DNA of 64,000 nt from Arcobacter roscoffensis (GTDB lineage Bacteria > Campylobacterota > Campylobacteria > Campylobacterales > Arcobacteraceae), in assembly GCF_024267655.1 (NCBI RefSeq), contig NZ_CP100595.1:1364001-1428000 (forward strand). Direction: 5' to 3'. The position numbers and the translations under genes were made by a program. The notes below the pieces were generated by a model that made no database searches, had not been told where the DNA came from, and was given only the letters and a program-made list of their open reading frames with translations. Position 1 is the first letter of the stretch. Each line of letters begins with the position of its first letter. This document shows positions 47,385 through 56,516 of this stretch, piece after piece.

Positions 47385-47981
47385 ATGAGTATATCTTTTT
47401 TTATATCTATGCTTTCATTTTGTATAGTATTGTCAATCTCTCCAGGCCCTGTAAATGCAATGATTGTTACATCAGGTTTAAATAATGGCTTTAGAAAAAC
47501 TTTTTCATTTATTTCAGGTGCAACTATTGGTTTTACTCTTTTACTTTTATCCATTGCATTTACATATGAAAAGTTTTTAATCTCATCAAATAATCAATTT
47601 CTTTTGTTTTTAGAAATATTTGGAAGTTTATTTATCATTTATATGGGATATAAAATAGCAAGTACTTCAATGCTTGATTTAAGTGTCAAAGAGAGTAAAA
47701 CCTTGAAGTTTTATGAAGGCTTTTTATTGCAGTGGCTAAATCCCAAAGCATGGCTTGCTTGTTTAGCCGGTGTTTCTATGTTTGTAAACTCACAAATAAC
47801 ACTTGTTATCTTTGTAATAATGTACTTTGTAGTTTGTTATGTATGTTTGAGTTTATGGGGTATTTTAGGTCATAAGGCAAGTATATTTTTTGATACAGCT
47901 CTTAAAGTAAAAGTTTTTAATATGAGTATGGGTATTTTACTGATTATAAGTGCATCTGTTTTGCTACTAAATAATATCTAA
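47385..47981 (+). CDS. LysE/RhtB-family amino acid exporter
   Basis: A 198-residue inner-membrane protein with about six membrane segments. The N-terminal ISPGPVNAMIVTSGLNNGFRK is the LysE family signature. Substrate unknown. Probably linked to the AraC regulator upstream. Confidence 0.87.
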   Translation: MSISFFISMLSFCIVLSISPGPVNAMIVTSGLNNGFRKTFSFISGATIGFTLLLLSIAFTYEKFLISSNNQFLLFLEIFGSLFIIYMGYKIASTSMLDLSVKESKTLKFYEGFLLQWLNPKAWLACLAGVSMFVNSQITLVIFVIMYFVVCYVCLSLWGILGHKASIFFDTALKVKVFNMSMGILLIISASVLLLNNI

Positions 47982-48005
47982 ATGTTTTTTGTATAAAATG
48001 TATTT

Positions 48006-48944
48006 ATGATTAAAAAGACATTATATACAACACTATTTTTAGCATCATCTTTATATGCAGGTTTTCAAGAAATAAAAATTGGAAAGATTGATAGATACTA
48101 TCAAGATAAAATAAATGAAAGACAATTAAAAACAATCTTAGATGAAATAGAAGAGCACTTTGAGTCAAAACTTGGTTTTGATGTATTTGATTACTCTTCT
48201 ATGGGAAAACCTATAGATATTCTTTATGTAAAACCATCAAGTATGGAAAGAAGAATAAACAGAGCCATGGATAGATTTGAAAGAAAAAAGGAAAAAATTC
48301 AAAGCTATCAAGATGAGTTTGAAACAAAAAAAGTTCAAATTGATAAGCAAACAAAAGTTTATAAAATCTTAGAAAATGAAGTAAATGAAAAAACAGAAGA
48401 ATTAAATAAATACATCAAAAAAATAAATCAAAGAAGAAATGTATCCCAAGAAGAGTATAAAAAAATACAAACTTATGTAAAAGCAAAAAAAGTAGTTATA
48501 AACCAAAAATTAAAAGAGCTAAGGGGTGAACAAAGAGCCTTAAAAAGATTAGTAAATAGTTTTAATAATAAAGTTCATTTATACAATACTCATACTCAAA
48601 ATTATTATAATCTTGCAAATGAAATTGAGTCTTTAAATAGAGGTTTTAAAAAAGTAAAAGGTCAAGCAATAGGAGTAAAACAAACAGTTTTAAAAACCTA
48701 TGTAAAAGATGGAGTTACCATAAAAGAAAAAACAGTAACAAATAGTATGAATAAAATAGAGATTTATGGTTTTGAAAGTCTTAGCGAACTAAAAGCTATA
48801 TTAGCCCATGAAATAGCTCACTTAGTAGGTATTCCTCATATACAAGAGCAGGGTGCTTTACTAAACCCTATCTTGCAAAAAAATCAAAAGCAGAATTTAA
48901 ATCTAACTTATGATGATATTTTGAACTTTAAAGAGCACTTCTAA
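48006..48944 (+). CDS. Metzincin-like protease with coiled-coil domain
   Basis: A 312-residue secreted protein. Signal peptide about 1-18 (ends LYAG). A charged coiled coil fills about residues 85-210. The zinc-protease motif HEIAHLVGIPH (268-278) fits HExxHxxGxxH of metzincins, with Glu269 catalytic; a Met-turn is not evident in the short C-terminus. A long helical insertion ahead of the catalytic core is unusual. Substrate unknown; possibly periplasmic. Confidence 0.7.
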   Translation: MIKKTLYTTLFLASSLYAGFQEIKIGKIDRYYQDKINERQLKTILDEIEEHFESKLGFDVFDYSSMGKPIDILYVKPSSMERRINRAMDRFERKKEKIQSYQDEFETKKVQIDKQTKVYKILENEVNEKTEELNKYIKKINQRRNVSQEEYKKIQTYVKAKKVVINQKLKELRGEQRALKRLVNSFNNKVHLYNTHTQNYYNLANEIESLNRGFKKVKGQAIGVKQTVLKTYVKDGVTIKEKTVTNSMNKIEIYGFESLSELKAILAHEIAHLVGIPHIQEQGALLNPILQKNQKQNLNLTYDDILNFKEHF

Positions 48945-48950
48945 TTTTTA

Positions 48951-49445
48951 TTAAATTATAAGTTCACCTTTTGGTGTAGCTCTTACTTCTTCTATTTTGA
49001 AACATTCGTTTGCTGTATTTCTTGGAGAAGTTTCTAGGTATTTTTCTACAACTTTATGGATTGTAGTTAATTCTTCTTTTTCAAATAGTTCTTCATCAAA
49101 CTCTTCTTCCATTTTGATAAATTTTAATTCAATAAACTTGTCATTTGCTTTTACTTCAATATCTATGTAATCTAATAACTCTTGAATTAAAAAAAGTCTT
49201 GGATCTTCCTCATCTAAGTCTTCTTCATTTGCGATTATGTCAAACAATTCACTTAAGATTACAGGCTCAGGGTTTCTTGAGTCTTTAATATACTCTTCAT
49301 TAAAAATCTTATTTCCACAATGATTTGAATGGTTAAAATCCATTAAAAAAAGCATTATTGATAGTTTTTTATCATTTAGATGTTTTACTTGCTTATGTAA
49401 CATATATAAAATTACATTTGCAACTTTAGTCATATCTATATTCAA
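48951..49445 (-). CDS. Panacea (SocA-like) domain protein
   Basis: A 164-residue protein starting at TTG 49445 with AAAGGA 6-7 bases upstream; an ATG at 49481 precedes that site. The pattern KVANVILYMLHKQ, then DKKLSIMLFLMDFNHSNHCG and ILSELFDIIAN, follows the Panacea/DUF4065 fold found in antitoxins such as SocA. No toxin gene is next to it, so it is an orphan. The C-terminus is acidic. Confidence 0.6.
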   Translation of the reverse strand: MNIDMTKVANVILYMLHKQVKHLNDKKLSIMLFLMDFNHSNHCGNKIFNEEYIKDSRNPEPVILSELFDIIANEEDLDEEDPRLFLIQELLDYIDIEVKANDKFIELKFIKMEEEFDEELFEKEELTTIHKVVEKYLETSPRNTANECFKIEEVRATPKGELII

Positions 49446-49492
49446 ATAGTTTCCTTTGTTTAAATTAAATGAAGTATACAATATTTATGGTA

Positions 49493-49498
49493 TATAAT
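49493..49498 (+). promoter_or_regulatory. -10 box for the DCC-like gene
   Basis: TATAAT lies 23 bases before the start codon at 49521. Confidence 0.45.
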
Positions 49499-49520
49499 AG
49501 ATAATAAAAAAAGGCGTAAA

Positions 49521-49874
49521 ATGAAAATAAAACTATATTATGATAAAGATTGTCCTTTCTGTAAAAAATACGCTCAAATTTTAAAGTTAAAACAAAATCA
49601 TGAAGTTAGCATTTTTAATGCAAGAGAAAGTCAAGAAGATATTTTATTTTTTAAAGAAAAAGGCTTTGATATAAATGAAGGATTTATTATTTATATAGAT
49701 GAAAAAGAGATTTTACAAGGAAGTGAAGCTGTTATATTTTTAGATAAATTAAGTGAAAAAAGATTGTTTTTAGTAGATACTTGGTTTTTTAAAAAGATTG
49801 CTTATCCAATAATAAAGCAAATAAGAAAAGCAATTTTATTAATACTTGGGAAGAACCCAAATATTAAGTTTTAG
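49521..49874 (+). CDS. Thioredoxin-fold protein, DCC/glutaredoxin-like
   Basis: A 117-residue protein with a CPFC redox motif at residues 12-15 in YYDKDCPFCKKY, as in DCC-family (DUF393) and glutaredoxin-like proteins. A basic C-terminus with a hydrophobic end (IRKAILLILG) may be membrane-associated. It ends 4 bases into the convergent YeeE/TsuA gene. Possibly supplies redox or sulfur relay to that transporter; inference from position only. Confidence 0.7.
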   Translation: MKIKLYYDKDCPFCKKYAQILKLKQNHEVSIFNARESQEDILFFKEKGFDINEGFIIYIDEKEILQGSEAVIFLDKLSEKRLFLVDTWFFKKIAYPIIKQIRKAILLILGKNPNIKF

Positions 49875-50947
49875 ATTTGATAATCAGGTGTATTATCATC
49901 CCAATCAAAGATAAAACACATAGGTAATTTATCTCTTTTATTTAAGTACTTAGCTGTGATAACACCACTTACAAAAATAGAAATAATTGCAAGAGCAGAA
50001 GCTAAAGCTAAAGTAGAAAGTCCTGTAAGACCTTGACCTACAGTACATCCAATACATAGAACACCACCAGTACCCATAAGTGCTCCACCGAACATATTGT
50101 ATTTTGATCTATTTATATTTTGGTTTGCAGTACATCCAAAGCTATATTGTCTATTTATTTTAGACATAGCAAATGCTCCTAAAACAACACCAATTACAAT
50201 AGCAATACTAAAAGTAAGAACATTTACTTGATAGAAACTAAATAACTCAAAAGTCTTAGCAGTAGGATAGATAAATGTAATACCATTTAACTCAATCATT
50301 CTTTCAATACTATCTTCACCCATAACTCCTGTTACATACCAAGAAGCAGAGATTAAAAGTCCAATTAGAACACCATCTACTAAACTTATAAGTCTTTTTG
50401 TTTTTTTGATTATAAATGCTAAGATTAAAACTAAAACACCAACTACAAAGTACACATTCATAGTTACATTTCCTATCATAGCAGACCATTCAAGTAAAGT
50501 TTCATTTTTTGTAATAGGTGAAAATATATCATTTAGAAGACCATTAGCAGTAGCAAAAGCAAAAATACCTATAAATACTAAAGCTATAAGAGCATTTGGG
50601 TCACCTTGTGCAAACTTTATAAGTTGTCTATTCCCACAACCATCAGCTATCATCATACCAGCACCAAATAAAGCTCCACCTAGTATGATAGAGAAGTAGT
50701 TTATATTATCTCTATAGTAGTTTGAGTCTGTTAAATCTATTTCAAAATAACTGGCAACTATAGTAGTTGAAATAATAGCAACTATCATAGCCATGATTAC
50801 AGAGGAACCTCTTTTTGTAGATTTTGTTAGCATATAGTCTTTGATTGAACCACTAAAACAAAACTGTTTTTTTTGAGCGATTGCTCCAAAGGCTAAACCT
50901 ATTACTAAACCTAGTATATTTATTATTTCGTATACTTCAAAATCCAT
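49871..50947 (-). CDS. YeeE/TsuA-type sulfur-compound transporter
   Basis: A 358-residue protein with about nine membrane segments. The two family motifs with conserved Cys are GGALFGAGMMIADGCGNRQL and GGVLCIGCTVGQGLTGLS; Cys-Gly pairs in re-entrant helices of TsuA handle thiosulfate. Substrate (thiosulfate or related) is inferred. GAGGT for its start lies around the stop of the small coiled-coil gene 2 bases upstream. Confidence 0.88.
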   Translation of the reverse strand: MDFEVYEIINILGLVIGLAFGAIAQKKQFCFSGSIKDYMLTKSTKRGSSVIMAMIVAIISTTIVASYFEIDLTDSNYYRDNINYFSIILGGALFGAGMMIADGCGNRQLIKFAQGDPNALIALVFIGIFAFATANGLLNDIFSPITKNETLLEWSAMIGNVTMNVYFVVGVLVLILAFIIKKTKRLISLVDGVLIGLLISASWYVTGVMGEDSIERMIELNGITFIYPTAKTFELFSFYQVNVLTFSIAIVIGVVLGAFAMSKINRQYSFGCTANQNINRSKYNMFGGALMGTGGVLCIGCTVGQGLTGLSTLALASALAIISIFVSGVITAKYLNKRDKLPMCFIFDWDDNTPDYQI

Positions 50948-50948
50948 C

Positions 50949-51218
50949 TTAAACCTCTTGGTTTTCTATTCTCATATCTTCAAGTCCATCTAAAATATCA
51001 AGTGCTTGATCTTCTGTTAGAGTTTTGTTTTCTATGTCTAAAACAACATCATCAAAGTACTGTTTTACTTGATTGATATACTCTAACTCCTCTTTTAAAA
51101 CTTTTGCATCTTTTTTACTAGCAGTTTTTATATTTGTTTCTAACTCATTTATAGTTTCTTTTATTTCTACTAGTACATCAGTTTTTAATAGTTCATCTAA
51201 TTTTTTTATATTACTCAT
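50949..51218 (-). CDS. Small helical protein upstream of the sulfur transporter
   Basis: An 89-residue acidic protein, likely two helices with coiled-coil character (ETINELETNIKTASKKDAK). Not recognised. It ends 1 base before the transporter start, so the two are co-translated. Confidence 0.55.
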   Translation of the reverse strand: MSNIKKLDELLKTDVLVEIKETINELETNIKTASKKDAKVLKEELEYINQVKQYFDDVVLDIENKTLTEDQALDILDGLEDMRIENQEV

Positions 51219-51337
51219 GTATGTCCTTTTTTTGGAATTATATCTAAATCTATATAAATAAGTTATTGTAATAAATATTATAAGTAAGTAAAAGTAAATA
51301 AGTTTTTGTTAATTGTTTTGTAAGGGTGTAAAAAAGT

Positions 51338-51360
51338 AAAACCCCAAAACTTGGGGTTTT
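51338..51360. terminator. Terminator next to slyD
   Basis: AAAACCCCAA pairs with TTGGGGTTTT around AAC. It lies 7 bases beyond the slyD stop (minus strand). A-run and T-run on each side allow action in both directions. Confidence 0.88.
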
Positions 51361-51366
51361 AATAAA

Positions 51367-51786
51367 TTAGATAATTGTATTAATAGTAATAGAGAAGTTT
51401 AATTCTTGTCCTGCTAAAGGATGGTTAAAATCAACTACGATTTCATTTTCTCTGATTTCATCAACTACAACTTGAATTGGTTGACCATTTTCACCTTGAC
51501 CTTGTAATGGCATACCAACTTCTAGTTGCATATCACCAAATTGTTCTTTTGGTAAGGCTTGTTTTGCTTCAGCGTTATACTCACCATAAGCTTCTGCTGC
51601 TGGAACTGTAACTTCTTTTGAGTCACCTTCGTTCATTTCATTGATTCTTGATTCTAAACCAGGGATTAATTGACCAATTCCAAAAGTGAATTCTAAAGGA
51701 TCTTTACCAATATTGCTATCAACTACCTCTCCGTTTACTTTTAATTCGTAATTCATTGTTACTACTTGATTTTCTTGTATAGCCAT
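51367..51786 (-). CDS. FKBP-type peptidyl-prolyl isomerase, SlyD-like
   Basis: A 139-residue cytosolic isomerase/chaperone. FKBP core motifs (NYELKVNGEVVDSN, PLEFTFGIGQLIPGLE) flank an insert-in-flap domain (about 70-120, VPAAEAYGEYN). It lacks the His-rich metal-binding tail of E. coli SlyD. Strong GGAGAG ahead of the start. Confidence 0.9.
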   Translation of the reverse strand: MAIQENQVVTMNYELKVNGEVVDSNIGKDPLEFTFGIGQLIPGLESRINEMNEGDSKEVTVPAAEAYGEYNAEAKQALPKEQFGDMQLEVGMPLQGQGENGQPIQVVVDEIRENEIVVDFNHPLAGQELNFSITINTII

Positions 51787-51856
51787 ATTGACTCTCCTTT
51801 ATTTAATATTTGAACATGGTAACAAAGATAAAGTAACACTAACCTAAAACAAATTG

Positions 51857-52891
51857 TTATTTTTTGTGATTTTGTACTGTACTTGGAATCGTATTCCCAC
51901 TTGCTTGGTGCATTAAAGCTTCTTTATTATTTTTATAAAATTCTCTAACTTTATTTGCTAAGTGTATTTTAGTATCAATATCAATTAAGCCTTTATCATT
52001 TATACAAGATACTAAGGCTTCTACTAAAGGCTTTTGAATTACTGGAACTTTGTCTTTCCATGAATCTAATAAGGCTTTATTTATAAACTTAGGAAGTGAA
52101 CCCATAATACCTGCATCATTTTGATTATGTACTAAAAGTCCAGATGTTGTTCCTCTATCAAGTGTTAGAACTTGAAATAAGTATAAAGTGTGATAATCTA
52201 ACTGTTTTTTAATATCTTGAACACTAAATAACTCTCTTTGCTTTATTGCTTCATCTAGTATTTGTACATAAGTATCTATGATACCTTCTCCAAAACTCAT
52301 AGCAAAGTCATAATCAGCTTTTTTATCATCAGTTTTATAGTTTTCTAAATAAAAGTGACTAACTCCTCTATGTCTATCAAGTGCTGGAATAAAAAAGTAT
52401 TTCTCACCTTGTTTTACACCTTCTTCATATTTCTCTTCTGAAAGTTCTTTTAATGCTGTTTCAAATTTTTGTTTATCATTTTCATCTTCTATACTTGGAT
52501 TTAAATCAGCCATTACTCTCCAATATGAGTGACCATCTCTTAAACATGTAAGTGATATATGTATATGTATTGATGGAAGCTTTGGATTATTTGGATGAAT
52601 GATAGTTGAAATAGCTGTTGCACTTTGCAATTTTTTGTCTTCCATATCATCATAGTGAACCTGAGATACATTGATACTTGCAGTATTAAATAAAGCTTTA
52701 TCTCTAGCCTCAAATCTACTTCCCCCACCGTGAGAGCCTTCATCTCTTAGCCATAAAACTTCTTCAAAATTTTTGTTTTCACCATATTTTTTACTTAAAT
52801 CATTTAATTTATTTGCAAATCTTTCTTGTAAAGTTCGAACTAGTATATAAGCTTCTTTAGCTTCTTGTGAGCTTGCCATAATCATATTCAT
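51857..52891 (-). CDS. Divergent HemF-like coproporphyrinogen III oxidase
   Basis: A 344-residue protein. Partial HemF signatures are LRDEGSHGGGSRFE, STIIHPNNPKLPSIHIH, HRGVSHFYLE and LDRGTTSGLLVHNQNDAG. The canonical HANVR and WWFGGG of aerobic HemF are changed (HIHISLT; YWRVMADLNP). It most likely belongs to the HemF family, but activity on coproporphyrinogen is not certain. GAAGG lies 9 bases before the start. Confidence 0.72.
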   Translation of the reverse strand: MNMIMASSQEAKEAYILVRTLQERFANKLNDLSKKYGENKNFEEVLWLRDEGSHGGGSRFEARDKALFNTASINVSQVHYDDMEDKKLQSATAISTIIHPNNPKLPSIHIHISLTCLRDGHSYWRVMADLNPSIEDENDKQKFETALKELSEEKYEEGVKQGEKYFFIPALDRHRGVSHFYLENYKTDDKKADYDFAMSFGEGIIDTYVQILDEAIKQRELFSVQDIKKQLDYHTLYLFQVLTLDRGTTSGLLVHNQNDAGIMGSLPKFINKALLDSWKDKVPVIQKPLVEALVSCINDKGLIDIDTKIHLANKVREFYKNNKEALMHQASGNTIPSTVQNHKK

Positions 52892-53002
52892 AAAATAAAA
52901 CCTTCAAATTTTTTCCGTATTGTAACATATGAGAATAAAAGTTTATTAAGAAAGTTTATATATCTTTAGTTATACTTCCGAAAATTTAAAAAAGGAAATT
53001 TT

Positions 53003-53584
53003 TTGAATATAGGAATTTATATTTATGAAGATGCAGAGGTTCTGGATTTTAGTGGACCTTTTGAAGTTTTTTCAACAGCATCAAGATTTTTAGATGAAAA
53101 AGAAAAATTCAATGTTTTTTTAATAGGACAAGATAATAAAGTAGTAAAGGCAAGAGGTGGTTTTGATGTATTTCCTCACTACTGTTTTGCTGATGCTCCT
53201 GCTTTAGATGTTTTGATAGTTGTAGGTGGGGTTCATACAAAAGAGCTTGAAAAAAAAGAGGTTATTACTTGGATAAAAGATAAAGCAAAAGAGTGTAAAC
53301 ATATAGCTTCTGTTTGTACAGGTGCTTTTTTACTTGCAAAGGCAAAAGTTTTAAAGAAACAAAAAGTTACAACACACCATGAAGATATAAAAGATTTAAG
53401 AAAACAGTTCCCAAAACTTGAAGTAGTTGAAAATACTAGGTGGGTAGAAGAAGACAATATCATCACATCAGCTGGTATTAGTGCTGGAATTGATATGAGT
53501 TTATATCTAGTAAGTAAAATAAAAAACAAAAAACTAGCAAATAAAACAGCCAAACAAATGGAATTTGACTGGAAAATAAAATAG
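53003..53584 (+). CDS. DJ-1/PfpI-family protein
   Basis: A 193-residue cytosolic protein starting at TTG with AAAGGA upstream. Family pattern: [18 protein letters not shown] at the start, nucleophile elbow Cys in [12 protein letters not shown] (about residue 104), THHEDIKDL after it, and [17 protein letters not shown]. Likely a glutamine amidotransferase-like hydrolase, deglycase or isonitrile-hydratase-like enzyme. Nine bases separate it from the deaminase. Confidence 0.85.
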   Translation: MNIGIYIYEDAEVLDFSGPFEVFSTASRFLDEKEKFNVFLIGQDNKVVKARGGFDVFPHYCFADAPALDVLIVVGGVHTKELEKKEVITWIKDKAKECKHIASVCTGAFLLAKAKVLKKQKVTTHHEDIKDLRKQFPKLEVVENTRWVEEDNIITSAGISAGIDMSLYLVSKIKNKKLANKTAKQMEFDWKIK

Positions 53585-53592
53585 GAAAACAA

Positions 53593-54600
53593 TTGAAAGA
53601 TTTAATAAAAGCTTTACCAAAAGCAGAACTACATCTACATATTGAAGGTTCACTTGAACCTGAACTAATGTTTGAATTATCAAAAAGAAATAATATCAAA
53701 ATACCATATAAAACAGTAGAAGAAGTAAAAGCTGCATATAACTTCACAAACTTACAAAGTTTTTTAGACATATATTATGCAGGTGCAAATGTACTTATAA
53801 CAAAGCAAGATTTTTATGATATGACTTGGGAATATATATTAAAATGTAAAGAAGACAATGTAATTCATACAGAAATATTTTTTGATCCACAAACTCATAC
53901 ACAAAGAGGAATAGCTTTTGAAACTGTAATAAGCGGAATAAAAGAGGCTTTAGATGAGGCTAAAAAGCAGTTTGGTATTACATCTGAGATAATCATGTGT
54001 TTTTTAAGACATTTATCACAAGAAGAGGCTTTTGAAACTCTAAATCAGTCATTAGCTTATAAAAATAATATTATAGGTGTTGGGCTTGATTCATCAGAGC
54101 TTGGAAATCCTCCTAAAAAGTTTGAAGAGGTTTTCAAAAAAGCAAAAAATGAAGGCTTTAAACTAGTAGCTCATGCAGGAGAAGAGGGTGATGTATCTTA
54201 TATAGAAGATGCTCTTGATTTATTACAAATACAAAGAATAGACCATGGAGTTCAAGCTATAAATAGTGAAACTCTAATGAAAAGATTAAAAGATGAGCAA
54301 ATACCTCTTACGGTTTGCCCAAACTCAAATATAGAACTAAAAGTATTTGAAAACTATAAAGAACATAATATAAAAGAGCTTTTAGACTTTGGACTTAATA
54401 TCACAGTAAACTCAGATGACCCTGCTTATTTTAAAGGATATATGAATCAAAACTTTTATAATCTATGTGATAATCTACCTTTAAGTAAAGAAGATATTAT
54501 AAAGCTTGTAAAAAACTCTTTTAAAAGTGCTTTTATAAGTGATAAGTTAAAAGAAGAGTATTTAAAACAAATTGATGAGGTAGCAAAGGAGTTTTTATAA
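53593..54600 (+). CDS. Adenine/adenosine deaminase
   Basis: A 335-residue zinc amidohydrolase starting at TTG. Zinc and catalytic motifs: [74 protein letters not shown] and [11 protein letters not shown] match the adenine deaminase subgroup more than adenosine deaminase proper, so hypoxanthine from adenine is the likelier product. Overlaps the next gene by 1 base. Confidence 0.87.
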   Translation: MKDLIKALPKAELHLHIEGSLEPELMFELSKRNNIKIPYKTVEEVKAAYNFTNLQSFLDIYYAGANVLITKQDFYDMTWEYILKCKEDNVIHTEIFFDPQTHTQRGIAFETVISGIKEALDEAKKQFGITSEIIMCFLRHLSQEEAFETLNQSLAYKNNIIGVGLDSSELGNPPKKFEEVFKKAKNEGFKLVAHAGEEGDVSYIEDALDLLQIQRIDHGVQAINSETLMKRLKDEQIPLTVCPNSNIELKVFENYKEHNIKELLDFGLNITVNSDDPAYFKGYMNQNFYNLCDNLPLSKEDIIKLVKNSFKSAFISDKLKEEYLKQIDEVAKEFL

Positions 54601-55052
54601 TGGAAGAGCTTTTAAACTATATAAAAGTAAATGAACTAATTCATACAAGTGGACAGCCAAGACAAGAACAGTTTGAAAAGCTAAAAGAAGAAGAATTTGA
54701 AGTAATAATAAATATAGCCTTATGTGATTCTTCTGATGCTTTAGAAAATGAAGATAAAATTGTAAGTGATTTAGGAATGACATATATTCATTTGCCAGTT
54801 GATTTTGAAGAGCCTAAACTTAGTGACTTAAAGTTATTTATTAATATTTTACAGTCATTAGGAGCAAATAAGGTTTTAGTTCATTGTGCTAAAAATTATA
54901 GAGTTAGTGCTTTTATATATGTATATCATAAGTATATACTTCAAACGCCATTTGATAATATAGATTTATCTATGTTTGAGGAGTGGAGTCCAAATAAAAC
55001 ATGGCAATCATTAATGAAAGTTGATTACGAAGAGTTAAAAAAGGCTCTTTAA
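54600..55052 (+). CDS. Tyrosine phosphatase-like protein, short P-loop
   Basis: A 150-residue protein with the layout of DUF442-like tyrosine phosphatases: an early SGQPRQEQFEKLKEEEF, then VIINIAL, YIHLPVDF, and the candidate catalytic loop VHCAKNYRVSAF. Cys96 and Arg101 are separated by four rather than the five residues of canonical CX5R phosphatases. It is coupled to the deaminase by a TAATG overlap. Activity may be real, altered or lost. Confidence 0.7.
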   Translation: MEELLNYIKVNELIHTSGQPRQEQFEKLKEEEFEVIINIALCDSSDALENEDKIVSDLGMTYIHLPVDFEEPKLSDLKLFINILQSLGANKVLVHCAKNYRVSAFIYVYHKYILQTPFDNIDLSMFEEWSPNKTWQSLMKVDYEELKKAL

Positions 55053-55141
55053 TTAAATATAACTAAACCAAATTCTTATATTATTTTTGCTAATATAAAT
55101 AGGATTAAAATATAAAGTATATTAAAGAAGATGGATAGAAT

Positions 55142-56248
55142 TTGAGAATAGAGACTAAAACTGAGAAATTTGATGAACCTTTACATTTAGAAAGTGGTAG
55201 GATTTTGGAGTCTTTTGAGTTGGTATATGAGACTTACGGAGAGCTAAATGAGGATAAATCAAATGTTATTGTAATTTGTCATGCCCTAGCAGGTTCACAC
55301 CATGCAGCGGGAAGATACGCAAATGAAGCAAAGCCTGGATGGTGGGATAAGTTTATAGGTGATGGTAAGGTAATTGATACTACAAAATACTTTGTTATTT
55401 GTTCAAATAACATAGGAAGTACTTTTGGGTCTACGAACCCTTTGAGTATTGATCCCTCAACAGGAAAAGAGTATAGATTTAAGTTTCCTATACTTACTAT
55501 TTCAGATGTTGTAAGAGCTCAAATGAAGCTTTATGATAGACTTGGAATTGAAAAAGCAGTTGCTGTTATAGGTGGTTCTATGGGTGGAATGCAAGCACTT
55601 TGTTATTCTATAGAACAACCTGATTTTACAGATACAGTTATAGCCATGGCAACAACAGCTTATACAAGACCTTGGGCAATTGCTATAAATAAAATAGCAA
55701 TAGAATCAATCAGACATGACCCAGCTTTCAAAGATGGTTTTTATGACCCTGATGATTTACAAGCTCAAGGTTTACCAGGATTAGCAATAGGAAGAATGGC
55801 AGGATTAATAGCATATTTAAGTCCAGAATTATTTAATAGTAAGTTTGGTAGAGAGTATGCTAGAACAGATGGTTTATATGAACTATTTGGTAGATTTGAA
55901 GTTGAGAGATACTTAGAGTATAATTCATATAGTTTTCCTAAGGTTTTTGATCCTCTATCATATCTTTATATCTGTAAGACAATGAATATTTTTGATGCAG
56001 GAAGAAATAAAGATAAACTAGAAGACTCTTTTGATAAGGTAAAGTGTAATTTACATCTTATATCTTTCAAAGATGATATGCTTTTCTTTCCAGAAGAGAT
56101 GGAAGAAATAAGAGATATTATGATAAAACTTGGAAAGCAAGATCAAATAACATATAAAATGGTTGATAGTCAATCAGGACATGATTCATTCTTAGTTGAG
56201 GTTGAAAAGTTTGAAGACCATGTAAGAGATATTTTAAAAGGAAAATAA
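55142..56248 (+). CDS. metX: Homoserine O-acetyltransferase
   Basis: A 368-residue alpha/beta-hydrolase-fold enzyme of methionine synthesis, from TTG 55142. Seen are LAGSHHAAGRY, GSTFGSTNP, nucleophile Ser146 in VIGGSMGGMQALCY, and the C-terminal QSGHDSFLVE with catalytic His and the preceding Asp. Residue choice for acetyl versus succinyl transfer cannot be certain by eye; MetX from this phylum is usually acetyl. Confidence 0.93.
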   Translation: MRIETKTEKFDEPLHLESGRILESFELVYETYGELNEDKSNVIVICHALAGSHHAAGRYANEAKPGWWDKFIGDGKVIDTTKYFVICSNNIGSTFGSTNPLSIDPSTGKEYRFKFPILTISDVVRAQMKLYDRLGIEKAVAVIGGSMGGMQALCYSIEQPDFTDTVIAMATTAYTRPWAIAINKIAIESIRHDPAFKDGFYDPDDLQAQGLPGLAIGRMAGLIAYLSPELFNSKFGREYARTDGLYELFGRFEVERYLEYNSYSFPKVFDPLSYLYICKTMNIFDAGRNKDKLEDSFDKVKCNLHLISFKDDMLFFPEEMEEIRDIMIKLGKQDQITYKMVDSQSGHDSFLVEVEKFEDHVRDILKGK

Positions 56249-56251
56249 TAA

Positions 56252-56455
56252 ATGAGCGAAGAAATAAAAGAAGAAAAACTAGTATTTGAAGACAAAATCA
56301 TAAAAGCAAAAAATCTTTTAGATAAACTTTCAAATCCAGAAATCACACTAAGTGATTCACTAGACGTATACAAAAATGGAATGAAAGAGCTAGAAGAGGC
56401 TCAAAAGCTTTTAGATGAAGCAAAACTTATCTTCACTACTGAAAATAAAAACTAA
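56252..56455 (+). CDS. xseB: Exodeoxyribonuclease VII small subunit
   Basis: A 67-residue helical-hairpin protein: FEDKIIKAKNLLDKLSNPEI, TLSDSLDVYKNGMKELEEAQ and LLDEAKLIF match XseB. Starts 3 bases after metX. The large subunit gene xseA is not in the window. Confidence 0.88.
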   Translation: MSEEIKEEKLVFEDKIIKAKNLLDKLSNPEITLSDSLDVYKNGMKELEEAQKLLDEAKLIFTTENKN

Positions 56456-56516
56456 TATATAACTTATAATATTATTATAAAAACTTAGATAAACTTCTTC
56501 TTTATAGGAGGAGTTT

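Noticed and set aside
53478-53771. Minus-strand open frames across the DJ-1 and deaminase genes
   Set aside because: No ribosome site or family pattern; both plus-strand genes are well supported.
55053-55141. Riboswitch before metX
   Set aside because: The 89 bases are A+T-rich with no SAM-type or other recognisable conserved core.
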